Source of the DNA: Chloroflexia bacterium
GTDB lineage: Bacteria; Chloroflexota; Chloroflexia; Thermomicrobiales; JALYUS01
Reading direction: 5' to 3'
Length of the DNA stretch: 6,890 bases
NCBI GenBank assembly: GCA_025924435.1
Contig: JAICIL010000242.1
Location: 1-6,890, forward strand
The notes under the pieces are model-generated. The model was not told the origin of the DNA. It worked only from the letters and a program-made list of their open reading frames with translations, and did no database searches. The position numbers and the translations under genes are program-made. Numbering within the stretch: position 1 is the stretch's first letter; every line of letters starts with the position of its first letter. Shown here one piece after another: positions 1 to 5,820 of this stretch.

Positions 1-112
1 ACCGGGTTCCACCACTTGTAGACCCCGCGGGCGGTGGCGGGGGGGTGTCCCTGCGTGGTAACCGCCCCCCCCCGCGGGCTCCACCCCCCCCGCTACTGTT
101 TCCCGATCGCCG
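1..112. other. Low-complexity GC-rich window edge, no gene
   Basis: No credible gene is seen before the stop codon of the MFS gene. The stretch carries several G or C homopolymers (for example about 39-45 and 65-73) and two copies of the palindrome cccgcggg at 24-31 and 71-78. The G-rich block around 31-46 could pair with the C-rich block around 62-73 to form a strong hairpin. That hairpin would lie just past the 3' end of the minus-strand MFS gene and might serve as a terminator, but there is no T tract. The homopolymer richness matches the other end of the window, so read errors or a contig end are equally likely. Confidence 0.5.
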
Positions 113-1354
113 TCAGTCCGACGCCGCATTCTGGACGACGAGTTGCTGCGCGTCGCCCCGGCGCACGACGAGCATGCCGACCGCGCAGACGACGAAGCCG
201 ACGCCGAGCGCGCCCGCGGCGACGGTGAAGACGCTGGCGATGCCCCACCGACCGGCGATCAGGCCGAGCAGGATCGGCGCGGCCGTCCCGCCGAGGTTGG
301 AGGCGGTCGAATAGACGCCGACCGCCGCGCCGCGCGTCTCCCGCGTCGTGCGCTCCGCGATATACGTCTGCCCCGCGACGAGGTACGCGCCGAACGCCAG
401 CCCTTCCGCAGCGAGCAGGATAGTGAGCAGGACGCGCTGACCCGTCGTGGCGATGCCAAACATGACGACCACTTCGAGGAAGAGCGCGATGAGCAGAATC
501 GGCTTGCCGCCGACGCGGCGCGCGAGCATGCTGTTCGGGAAGCGGCTGGCGGCGGAGACGAGCGCGCGGATGGCGAACATCGTGCCGATCGCGCCCTCGG
601 AGATCGTCACATGGTCGCCGTAGATCGGGAAGAAGGTCGAGATCGCGCCCGAAAACGCGACGCCCATCAACAGGTTGCCGAAACTGACGACGAGGATGTC
701 CCGCTGGCCGAGGATGTGTCGCATGCCGCCGAAGAGCGACCCGGCGCGCGGCGCGACGGCGCGCTGGCCGCCCGGCTCGCGCAGGAAGCGCCAGGCGATC
801 AGGCCGCCCGCGAGCGCGATCAGGCATCCGGCGACATACGCGCTGCGCGGCCCGTAGCGCTGCGCCAACTGGCTGCCGACGAGCGGGCCGACGGTGAAGC
901 CAAGCCCCATCGCCGTCGTCAGCCAGCCGTACGCCACCTCGCGCTGCCCGGTGACGGTGATGTCGCCGAGGTGCGCCGCGCCGATCTGGAAGATCGCGAC
1001 GGAGGCGAAGGCCGTGAAGACGCGCCCGACGATCAGGAGCGCCGGCCCCTGCGCCACCGCGAAACTGGCGAGCGCGGCGGCATAGATGAACATGCCCGCC
1101 GCGACGACGCGCGGGCGGCTGAGGCGGTCCGAGGCCAGCCCGATGGGGAGCGCGATCAGCAGTTGCGCGAAACTGCCGAGCGTGTTGATCGTGCCCAGTA
1201 GGGCGACGGCAATGCCGAGGTCCTTCGCGAAGAGCGAGAAGGTCGGCGCAACGATGCCGAAGACGACGTCCGCGAGGAAGATCACGCCGCAGAGCAGCGC
1301 AACCGCCCGCCGGATGCTCTGCTGCTCTCGCGCGTTGGGTGCGGTCGTCGGCAT
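113..1354 (-). CDS. MFS family transporter (12-TM permease, substrate unknown)
   Basis: A 413-residue integral membrane protein of the major facilitator superfamily, normal in length and apparently complete. Hydrophobic segments recur throughout, the first about residues 16-38. The loop after TM2 carries the family's motif A in the form GLASDRLSRPR (about 72-82), and a weaker form (ARRVGGKP) follows in the second half, as expected for the two duplicated six-helix halves. The start at 1354 is chosen because minus-strand GGAGGGGG lies 7 nt upstream (1362-1369). The reading frame stays open to 1534, but that extension translates a non-coding hairpin repeat (LTPGPSPSQWRG-like) and is not part of the protein. 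It is transcribed divergently from the CoA-transferase operon. It could export a metabolite or drug, or import an organic acid; nothing in the sequence decides the substrate. Confidence 0.9.
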   Translation of the reverse strand: MPTTAPNAREQQSIRRAVALLCGVIFLADVVFGIVAPTFSLFAKDLGIAVALLGTINTLGSFAQLLIALPIGLASDRLSRPRVVAAGMFIYAAALASFAVAQGPALLIVGRVFTAFASVAIFQIGAAHLGDITVTGQREVAYGWLTTAMGLGFTVGPLVGSQLAQRYGPRSAYVAGCLIALAGGLIAWRFLREPGGQRAVAPRAGSLFGGMRHILGQRDILVVSFGNLLMGVAFSGAISTFFPIYGDHVTISEGAIGTMFAIRALVSAASRFPNSMLARRVGGKPILLIALFLEVVVMFGIATTGQRVLLTILLAAEGLAFGAYLVAGQTYIAERTTRETRGAAVGVYSTASNLGGTAAPILLGLIAGRWGIASVFTVAAGALGVGFVVCAVGMLVVRRGDAQQLVVQNAASD

Positions 1355-1361
1355 CGTCGTT

Positions 1362-1369
1362 CCCCCTCC
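1362..1369 (-). promoter_or_regulatory. Ribosome-binding site of the MFS gene
   Basis: On the minus strand this reads GGAGGGGG, ending 7 nt before the ATG whose A is at 1354. It decides the start in favour of a 413-residue protein over the 473-residue open frame, whose first 60 residues would come from repeat DNA. Confidence 0.75.
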
Positions 1370-1386
1370 GGCGCATTCTCGCATAA

Positions 1387-1429
1387 ACCTCACCCCCCGG
1401 CCCCCACTCCGCTTGACGGAGAGGGGGAG
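1387..1429. repeat. GC-rich dispersed hairpin repeat, unit 1
   Basis: This unit begins acctcaccccccggcccc and then folds into an imperfect hairpin: ctccg (1407-1411), loop cttga, cggag (1417-1421), extended by a cccc/gggg pairing across one A/A mismatch. It is an inverted copy of the unit at 1486-1524, with 17 of 18 bases of the outer arm shared (one extra C). Translated, such repeats give strings like LTPGPSP, which I recall as common spurious protein ends in high-GC bacterial annotations. That recollection needs a genome-wide search to confirm for this organism. Confidence 0.75.
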
Positions 1430-1453
1430 CGACCATCTGCAGGGCATGATGCA

Positions 1454-1466
1454 TGGCAAATTGCCA
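1454..1466. promoter_or_regulatory. Perfect 13-nt palindrome, possible operator
   Basis: The sequence tggcaaAttgcca is a perfect 6-bp inverted repeat around a single base. It sits in the spacer between the two hairpin repeats, about 100 nt upstream of the operon's promoter and about 100 nt upstream of the MFS start on the other strand. Its size and symmetry suit a dimeric repressor. No regulator gene is present in the window and the motif is short enough to occur by chance, so the role is a guess. Confidence 0.3.
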
Positions 1467-1485
1467 CGACACTCCACGCGGGATA

Positions 1486-1524
1486 CCCCTCTCCATTGCG
1501 ATGGAGAGGGGCCGGGGGTGAGGT
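1486..1524. repeat. GC-rich dispersed hairpin repeat, unit 2 (inverted)
   Basis: A perfect 11-bp stem, cccctctccat (1486-1496) and atggagagggg (1501-1511), encloses the 4-nt loop tgcg. The arm ccgggggtgaggt (1512-1524) follows. The reverse complement of 1508-1524 matches the outer arm of unit 1 (1387-1404) except for one C, so the two units face each other across 57-60 nt, like a paired REP or BIME-type element. It lies about 45 nt upstream of the operon's -35 box. A terminator role is unlikely because the flanking genes diverge and there is no T tract. Confidence 0.75.
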
Positions 1525-1567
1525 CCCCCTGCACCGGCGACAGAATTGCGGCGGCATAAATGCATCC

Positions 1568-1603
1568 TTGACGTTGCAGTGCATCCGCCCTACGATTGCG
1601 CCC
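1568..1603 (+). promoter_or_regulatory. Sigma70-type promoter giving a leaderless transcript
   Basis: A -35 box TTGACG (1568-1573, 5 of 6 consensus bases) is followed by an ideal 17-nt spacer and a -10 box TACGAT (1591-1596, 4 of 6, with the key first T, A and final T). Transcription would start about 7 nt after the -10 box, at 1603-1604, which is the A of the CoA-transferase ATG. No Shine-Dalgarno sequence precedes that ATG, which fits a leaderless mRNA. The promoter would drive the whole five-gene operon. It is a prediction from consensus only. Confidence 0.6.
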
Positions 1604-2818
1604 ATGGCTTCAGACGACGAGCGGACGACGCGAGCGGCATTGCAGGGCATCCGGGTGCTGGAAATGGGCACCCTGATCGCCGGGCCGTTCGCGGCGCGCA
1701 TCCTCGGCGACTTCGGCGCGGAGGTCATCAAGATCGAGCCGCCCGTGCACGGCGACCCGCACCGCGAGTGGGGCGCGATGACGGAGAAGGGCGCGCTCTG
1801 GTTCCCAATCCAGGCGCGGAACAAGCGCTCCGTCACCGTTGATCTGCGCATGCCGGAGGGGCAGGAGATCGTCCGCCGCCTCGCGCGCGGATGCGACATC
1901 CTGATTGAGAACTTTCGCCCCGGCAGCCTCGAAAAGTGGCATCTCGGCCCCGAAATCCTGCGCGAGGAGAACCCCCGGCTGATTATGGTGCGCATCTCCG
2001 GCTTCGGGCAGACGGGGCCGTACCGCGCGCGGCCCGGCTTCGGCAACATCGCGGAGGCGATGGGCGGCATCCGCTACATCACCGGCTTTCCGGATCGCCC
2101 GCCCGTGCGCGTCGGCATGAGCCTCGCCGACCACGTCGCCTCGCTCTACGCGGTCGTCGGCGCGCTGACCGCCCTGCAATCCCGGCAGGCGACGGGGACG
2201 GGGCAGGTGGTGGATGTCGCGCTCACCGAGGGGATGTTCAGTTTCCTGCAGGACGCCCTGCCGCAGTACACGACGCTCGGCACGATCCAGGAGCGCACCG
2301 GCAACGACCTCTTCAAGACCGCGCCGTCGAATGTCTATCGAACCAAAGACGGCGTGTGGATGGCGATCAGCGGCAACAACAACAGCATCTTCGTCCGCCT
2401 GATGGACGCCATTGGGCGGCCCGACCTGCACCGGGACCCGCGCCTGCGGACCAATCCGGGCCGCGCCGAGCACGCGCGGATGCTCGACGAGGCAATCGGG
2501 GAATGGGCGGCGGGGCGCACGGCGGCGCAAGTCTCGGCAATCCTCGAAGCGGCGGAGGTGCCGTTCGGGCCGGTCTACAACGTCGCGGACATCGCCAATG
2601 ATCCGCAATACCGGGCGCGCGAGATGATCCTCGATGTGCCGCACCCGGTCTTCGGCAGCATCGCCATGCCGGGGGTCGTGCCGAAACTCTCCGACACGCC
2701 GGGCGAGGTGAAGTGGCCCGCCCCGCCGCTCGGCGCGGACACCGACGACGTGTTGCGGCGGCTCGCGGACGTTGACGACGACGAACTCGCGCGCCTTCGG
2801 GCGGCGGGGGTGATTTGA
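1604..2818 (+). CDS. Family III CoA-transferase (CaiB/BaiF/Frc type)
   Basis: A 404-residue cytoplasmic enzyme predicted to move CoA from an acyl-CoA donor to a free carboxylic acid. The N-terminus LQGIRVLEMGTLIAGPFAAR (13-32) and GAEVIKIEPP (38-47) form the typical nucleotide-binding start of the family, followed by ENFRPG (102-107). The catalytic aspartate of family III enzymes (Asp169 in formyl-CoA transferase) aligns with D176 in SLADHVASLYA. GTGQVVDVAL (198-207) and the C-terminal VPFGPVYNVADIANDPQ block (319-335) complete a full-length family member. The start at 1604 is preferred because the frame upstream runs into repeat DNA and because the ATG sits at the predicted transcription start. 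First gene of the operon; its stop is 1 nt from the ATPase start. The acid it activates is unknown; the lyase encoded downstream suggests a methyl-branched hydroxy or unsaturated dicarboxylate. The family also includes racemases, so CoA transfer is likely but not certain. Confidence 0.9.
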   Translation: MASDDERTTRAALQGIRVLEMGTLIAGPFAARILGDFGAEVIKIEPPVHGDPHREWGAMTEKGALWFPIQARNKRSVTVDLRMPEGQEIVRRLARGCDILIENFRPGSLEKWHLGPEILREENPRLIMVRISGFGQTGPYRARPGFGNIAEAMGGIRYITGFPDRPPVRVGMSLADHVASLYAVVGALTALQSRQATGTGQVVDVALTEGMFSFLQDALPQYTTLGTIQERTGNDLFKTAPSNVYRTKDGVWMAISGNNNSIFVRLMDAIGRPDLHRDPRLRTNPGRAEHARMLDEAIGEWAAGRTAAQVSAILEAAEVPFGPVYNVADIANDPQYRAREMILDVPHPVFGSIAMPGVVPKLSDTPGEVKWPAPPLGADTDDVLRRLADVDDDELARLRAAGVI

Positions 2819-2819
2819 G

Positions 2820-3641
2820 ATGGCGTCGCCGCCGGAAATCGCCATCGAGCTGCGCGGCGTGACGCGCGCCTTCGCGACGGAGCGCGGGCGGTACGTCGCC
2901 GTCGAGGGGATCTCGCTCGCCATACCGCGCGGGCAGTTCCTCGCCATTGTCGGGCCGAGCGGGTGCGGCAAATCCACGATCCTCGGCATGATCGCCGGGC
3001 TGACGGAGCCGAGCGCGGGCAGCGTGATGGTCTATGGGGAGCCGATCCGGGGGATCAACCGCCGCGCGGCGTACATGTTCCAGCAGGACGCGCTGCTGCC
3101 GTGGAAGACCGTCCTCGACAATGTCGCCTTCGGCCCGCTGCTGCAGGGTGTCGGCAAGCGGGAGGCGCGCGCCCGCGCGACGGACTGGCTGGGCCGCGTC
3201 GGCCTGCACGGCTTCGAGGACCGCTACCCGCACCAACTCTCCGGCGGCATGCGCAAGCGGATCGCCCTCGCGCAGGACCTCGTCAACGAGCCGGAAATCC
3301 TCCTGATGGACGAGCCGTACAACGGCCTGGACGTGCAGACCCGCGCGATGGTCGAGAACGAGGTGCTGGACCTCTGGTCCGGCTCGAACAAGACGGTCGT
3401 CTTCGTCACGCACGACCTCGAGGAGGCGATCGCGATGTCCGACCGCGTCGTGCTGCTCACGGCCGGCCCCGCCTCGCGCATCAAGGGCGATTACACCGTC
3501 TCGCTGCCCCGCCCGCGCAATGTGCAGGAGGTGCGCTTCCTGCCCGCATTCGTCGCGCTCTATGAGAACATCTGGGACGGCCTGCGCGACGAAGTGCTCG
3601 CGAGTTACGAGAGACAACGAGCAATGAGCAACGAGCAATGA
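2820..3641 (+). CDS. ABC importer ATP-binding protein (SsuB/TauB/NrtD-like)
   Basis: A 273-residue ATPase that powers the importer encoded by the next two genes. Landmarks in order: Walker A GPSGCGKST (45-53), Q-loop MFQQDALLPW (86-95), signature LSGGMRKR (140-147), Walker B ILLMDEP (160-166), D-loop NGLD (168-171) and switch histidine H198 in VTHD. It resembles the nitrate/sulfonate/taurine subgroup, but the usual MRQRVALARAL stretch reads MRKRIALAQDLV and FGALD reads YNGLD. The start is 1 nt after the CoA-transferase stop and a G-rich site (GGCGGGGG, about 2802-2809) precedes it, so translation is probably coupled. The last residues (about RAMSNEQ) and the stop codon are supplied by the left arm of a heptamer repeat, so the native C-terminus seems to have been rewritten; the ATPase core is unaffected. 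Confidence 0.93.
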   Translation: MASPPEIAIELRGVTRAFATERGRYVAVEGISLAIPRGQFLAIVGPSGCGKSTILGMIAGLTEPSAGSVMVYGEPIRGINRRAAYMFQQDALLPWKTVLDNVAFGPLLQGVGKREARARATDWLGRVGLHGFEDRYPHQLSGGMRKRIALAQDLVNEPEILLMDEPYNGLDVQTRAMVENEVLDLWSGSNKTVVFVTHDLEEAIAMSDRVVLLTAGPASRIKGDYTVSLPRPRNVQEVRFLPAFVALYENIWDGLRDEVLASYERQRAMSNEQ

Positions 3642-3688
3642 GCGAGGGGCGAACTCTCCTCATTGCTCATTGCTCGTTGCTCATTGCT
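3618..3688. repeat. Heptamer tandem repeat forming a 24-bp inverted repeat
   Basis: The left arm is built of heptamers of the form YGAGCAA: cgagcaa (3618-3624), tgagcaa (3625-3631), cgagcaa (3632-3638), then the variant tgagcga (3639-3645). Bases 3620-3643 are perfectly complementary to 3665-3688, giving a 24-bp stem with a 21-nt loop in which gagg and cctc can pair further. The left arm overlaps the 3' end and stop codon (3639-3641) of the ATPase gene; the right arm ends about 10 nt before the permease ribosome-binding site. It is not a classical terminator because no T tract follows. In mRNA it could limit 3' decay or reduce permease expression relative to the ATPase. Its base composition is clearly lower in GC than the neighbouring genes, suggesting an inserted element. 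Confidence 0.85.
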
Positions 3689-3698
3689 AACGGGACCG

Positions 3699-3705
3699 AA
3701 GGGAG
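3699..3705 (+). promoter_or_regulatory. Ribosome-binding site of the permease gene
   Basis: AAGGGAG lies 6 nt upstream of the ATG at 3712. It supports that start, and shows that the permease has its own translation initiation outside the upstream hairpin. Confidence 0.7.
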
Positions 3706-3711
3706 CGACCC

Positions 3712-4569
3712 ATGGGGGCGGCGGTGCGGCCCATCGAAGCGGAGACGCCGGTAGCGGCGGCGCGACCTATCCGTCGGCGGCGGGTCGAGCCGGGCGTGCT
3801 GGCGCTCCAACTGCTCGTGCTCGTCGCGGTGCTGGCCTTCTGGCAGTTCGGCGCCGAGTTCGGCATCATCCGCAAATTCTTCTTCAGCCAGCCGACGGAG
3901 GTCGTGCAGCGGCTCGGCGACTGGTTCATCCGCAACCGGACGATCTACAAGCACATCGAGGCGACCTTCGTCGAGACGGTATTGTCGTTCGTGATTGGCG
4001 TCGTCTCCGGCATCATCTTCGGCTTCATCATGGCGCGCAGCGAACTGGCGGCGAAGGTCTTCGGGCCGTATGTGACGATGCTGAATGCGATGCCGCGCGT
4101 CGTGCTCGCGCCGATCTTCGTGCTCTGGTTCGGGCTGGGGCAGAACTCGAAGGTGGCGCTCGGCGTCTCGCTCGTCTTCTTCATCGTCTTCTACAACACC
4201 TTCCAGGGCGTGCGCGAGGCCGATCCGCGCGTCATTGACAAGGCACGGATGCTCGGCGCGAGCACCTGGCAGGTGATCCGCTACGTGCAGTTCCCGTCCG
4301 CCGTGACGTGGATCCTCTCCAGCCTGCACACGAGCGTCGGGTTCGCGCTCGCGGGGGTTGTCGTCGGCGAATATCTCGGCGCGACGAAGGGTATCGGCTA
4401 CCTCGTCTCGTTCGCCGAAGGGAACTTCGACAGCACCGGCGTTTTCGCGGGCATGACCGTGCTGGCGGCGCTCGTGCTGGTGATCGAATTGGGCATCATC
4501 CCCGTCGAGCGGCGGCTGCTGCGGTGGCAGCCGAAGCGCGAGTCGGGGGCAGGCGCACGCGAGGCGTGA
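3712..4569 (+). CDS. ABC importer permease (SsuC/TauC/NrtB-like, BPD_transp_1)
   Basis: A 285-residue inner-membrane protein that should form the translocation pore, probably as a homodimer since no second permease is present. After a basic N-terminal tail (RPIRRRRVEP, 18-27), hydrophobic segments fall at about 28-46, 88-108, 122-142, 146-163, 206-222 and 244-263, the six-helix layout of this subgroup. The cytoplasmic coupling loop (EAA motif) runs about 168-200: READPRVIDKARMLGAS with the conserved glycine at G182 and the following FP at 194-195. This is the loop that contacts the ATPase. It lies between the ATPase and binding-protein genes; the gap before it (70 nt) is filled mostly by the heptamer inverted repeat. 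Substrate specificity cannot be read from the permease; the group covers sulfonates, nitrate, pyrimidine precursors and aromatic acids. Confidence 0.92.
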   Translation: MGAAVRPIEAETPVAAARPIRRRRVEPGVLALQLLVLVAVLAFWQFGAEFGIIRKFFFSQPTEVVQRLGDWFIRNRTIYKHIEATFVETVLSFVIGVVSGIIFGFIMARSELAAKVFGPYVTMLNAMPRVVLAPIFVLWFGLGQNSKVALGVSLVFFIVFYNTFQGVREADPRVIDKARMLGASTWQVIRYVQFPSAVTWILSSLHTSVGFALAGVVVGEYLGATKGIGYLVSFAEGNFDSTGVFAGMTVLAALVLVIELGIIPVERRLLRWQPKRESGAGAREA

Positions 4570-4580
4570 CGCCCACGCGG

Positions 4581-4586
4581 AAGGAG
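4581..4586 (+). promoter_or_regulatory. Ribosome-binding site favouring the GTG start of the binding protein
   Basis: AAGGAG ends 8 nt before the GTG at 4595, near-optimal strength and spacing. A weaker GGGAG (4613-4617) lies 7 nt before an in-frame ATG at 4625, so a second start is possible. Confidence 0.65.
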
Positions 4587-4594
4587 CATCGGAC

Positions 4595-5776
4595 GTGAAC
4601 GACAGCAGGGTTGGGAGCACAGCAATGAGCCGCCGCAGGTTCCTCGTCGGCGCGGCGGTGTCGGCGGGCGCGGCGATCCTCGCGGCCTGCGGCGGATCGA
4701 GCGGCGCGACGAATACGCCCGCGACCGCCGGGGCGAATGCGCGGACAACCGCCGCGCCGAATGCGACGGCGCAGACGGCGTCCGGTTCGGCGGCGGCGCG
4801 CGATCAGGTCGTCACCATCGGCAAGCCGGAGAAGAGCAAAGTGACGATCGCGGTCGGCGGCGCGGAGCAGTTCATCTACGCGCCGATCTCGCTCGCCAAC
4901 CAACTCGGCTACTTCAAGGACTACGGCGTCGAAGTGGAGATCGCGAACTTCTCCGGCGGCGCGAAGGCGGCGGAGGCGCTGATCGGCGGCAGCGCGGACA
5001 TGGTCGTCGGCTTCTACGACCACACGATCCAGACGCAGCCCAAGGGCGAGCACTTGCAGATGGTCTGCCTCTACGACAACTATCCCGGCATCGTGCTCGA
5101 GGTGAACAGCAAGAACGCGGACAAGATCAAGGGCGCGGCGGACCTCAAGGGCCAGACCGTCGGCATCACCTCCGCCGGTTCCTCGACGCAGTTCCTCCTC
5201 AACTATTACCTGACGAAGAACGGCATCCAGCCCGATCAGGTGAATGTCGTCGCGATCGGCACGGGCAGCACCTCCATCGCCGCCATCCAGCAGGGCAAGG
5301 TTGTGGCGGGGATGATGGTGGATCCGGCGGCGACGAAGGTGGAGACGACGGGCGACGCCAAGCCGCTCTGGGACACGCGCACGGCGAAGGACACGACCGA
5401 GCAACTGGGCGGCCCGTACCCGGCGGGCGGCGTCTACTCGACGGCGGACTTCATCCAGAAGTACCCGAACACGGTGCAGGCGGTCGTCACCGGCAGCGTC
5501 AAGGCGCTGCAATACATCCAGCGGCATCCGCCGGACGACATCGCGTCGAAGATGCCGACCGATTACATCGGCGGCGACAAGCAGAACTACCTCGACTCGC
5601 TCAAGAAGGATTTGCCGCTCTTCTCGACGACGGGCTATATGCCGCCGGATGGCCCGATCAGTGTCCTCAATGTCCTCAAACTCTCGGACCCGGTCGTCAA
5701 GGGCGCGCCGAACATTGACCTCCAGGCGACATACACGAACCAGTACATTGACATCGCCGGGGATATTCTGCGATAG
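4595..5776 (+). CDS. ABC solute-binding lipoprotein, NMT1/SsuA-like, Tat signal
   Basis: A 393-residue exported binding protein that should capture the importer's substrate and deliver it to the permease. SRRRFL (12-17) matches the twin-arginine consensus and precedes a hydrophobic stretch ending in the lipobox LAAC, so C32 would be lipidated and the protein folded before export by Tat. Residues 33-69 are an Ala/Thr/Ser/Asn-rich linker. The binding domain follows, with family landmarks IYAPISLANQLGYFKDYGVEVEI (94-116, the usual 'component-to-ligand' first lobe), GGSADM (131-136) and DLKGQTVGITSAGSSTQF in the second part. It has the fold type of SsuA, TauA and ThiY. The GTG start is chosen for its strong ribosome-binding site; starting at the ATG at 4625 would give 383 residues and leave the signal intact. 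Its position next to CoA-transferase and lyase genes suggests a carboxylate ligand rather than a sulfonate, but this is inference. Confidence 0.9.
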   Translation: MNDSRVGSTAMSRRRFLVGAAVSAGAAILAACGGSSGATNTPATAGANARTTAAPNATAQTASGSAAARDQVVTIGKPEKSKVTIAVGGAEQFIYAPISLANQLGYFKDYGVEVEIANFSGGAKAAEALIGGSADMVVGFYDHTIQTQPKGEHLQMVCLYDNYPGIVLEVNSKNADKIKGAADLKGQTVGITSAGSSTQFLLNYYLTKNGIQPDQVNVVAIGTGSTSIAAIQQGKVVAGMMVDPAATKVETTGDAKPLWDTRTAKDTTEQLGGPYPAGGVYSTADFIQKYPNTVQAVVTGSVKALQYIQRHPPDDIASKMPTDYIGGDKQNYLDSLKKDLPLFSTTGYMPPDGPISVLNVLKLSDPVVKGAPNIDLQATYTNQYIDIAGDILR

Positions 5777-5820
5777 GCGCGCGGTGGGCGGCGCGCGTCG
5801 CGGGGAATGGAGCAGCGGGG

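Larger units (their letters stand above)
1355..1603. other. Divergent intergenic region with paired repeats and promoter
   Basis: This 249-nt stretch separates the minus-strand MFS gene from the plus-strand CoA-transferase operon. It holds, in order, the MFS ribosome-binding site, a hairpin repeat (1387-1429), a small perfect palindrome (1454-1466), a second hairpin repeat in opposite orientation (1486-1524), and a promoter abutting the CoA-transferase ATG. No convincing coding sequence is present, although several frames remain open because of the high GC content. I could not pick out a clear promoter for the MFS gene. Confidence 0.8.

Noticed and set aside
143..1201. 352-residue plus-strand frame opposite the MFS gene
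   Set aside because: Asp/Arg/Glu/Ala-rich translation typical of the antisense of a hydrophobic GC-rich gene; no recognisable domain or ribosome-binding site.
1355..1534. 60-residue N-terminal extension of the MFS protein
   Set aside because: It translates hairpin repeat units and intergenic DNA (LTPGPSP-type string), while a strong ribosome-binding site precedes the internal ATG at 1354.
93..1565. 490-residue minus-strand frame overlapping the MFS gene
   Set aside because: Arg/Ala-rich low-complexity translation with no domain motifs; a frame shadow of the MFS gene in high-GC DNA.
1496..1603. Upstream extension of the CoA-transferase to an ATG in the hairpin repeat
   Set aside because: The added 36 residues come from repeat and promoter DNA and do not resemble the family's N-terminus, which begins just after the ATG at 1604.
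1355..1603. TPP riboswitch, considered because the binding protein has an NMT1/THI5-like fold
   Set aside because: No CTGAGA-type conserved core was seen, and the region is occupied by repeats and a promoter abutting the ATG.
1610..2989. 459-residue minus-strand frame antisense to the CoA-transferase
   Set aside because: It mirrors the codons of the sense gene and crosses a gene boundary; no motifs, and the sense product is a clear full-length family member.
2367..3638. 423-residue minus-strand frame antisense to the CoA-transferase end and ATPase
   Set aside because: Composition-driven antisense frame spanning two real genes, with no domain.
3618..3688. CRISPR array or Rho-independent terminator
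   Set aside because: The repeats are contiguous heptamers without spacers, so not CRISPR; the hairpin has no following T tract and lies inside an operon, so a classical terminator is unlikely.
4496..5527. 343-residue minus-strand frame antisense to the binding-protein gene
   Set aside because: Arg/Asp/Leu-rich shadow with no motif; the sense strand encodes a clear lipoprotein.
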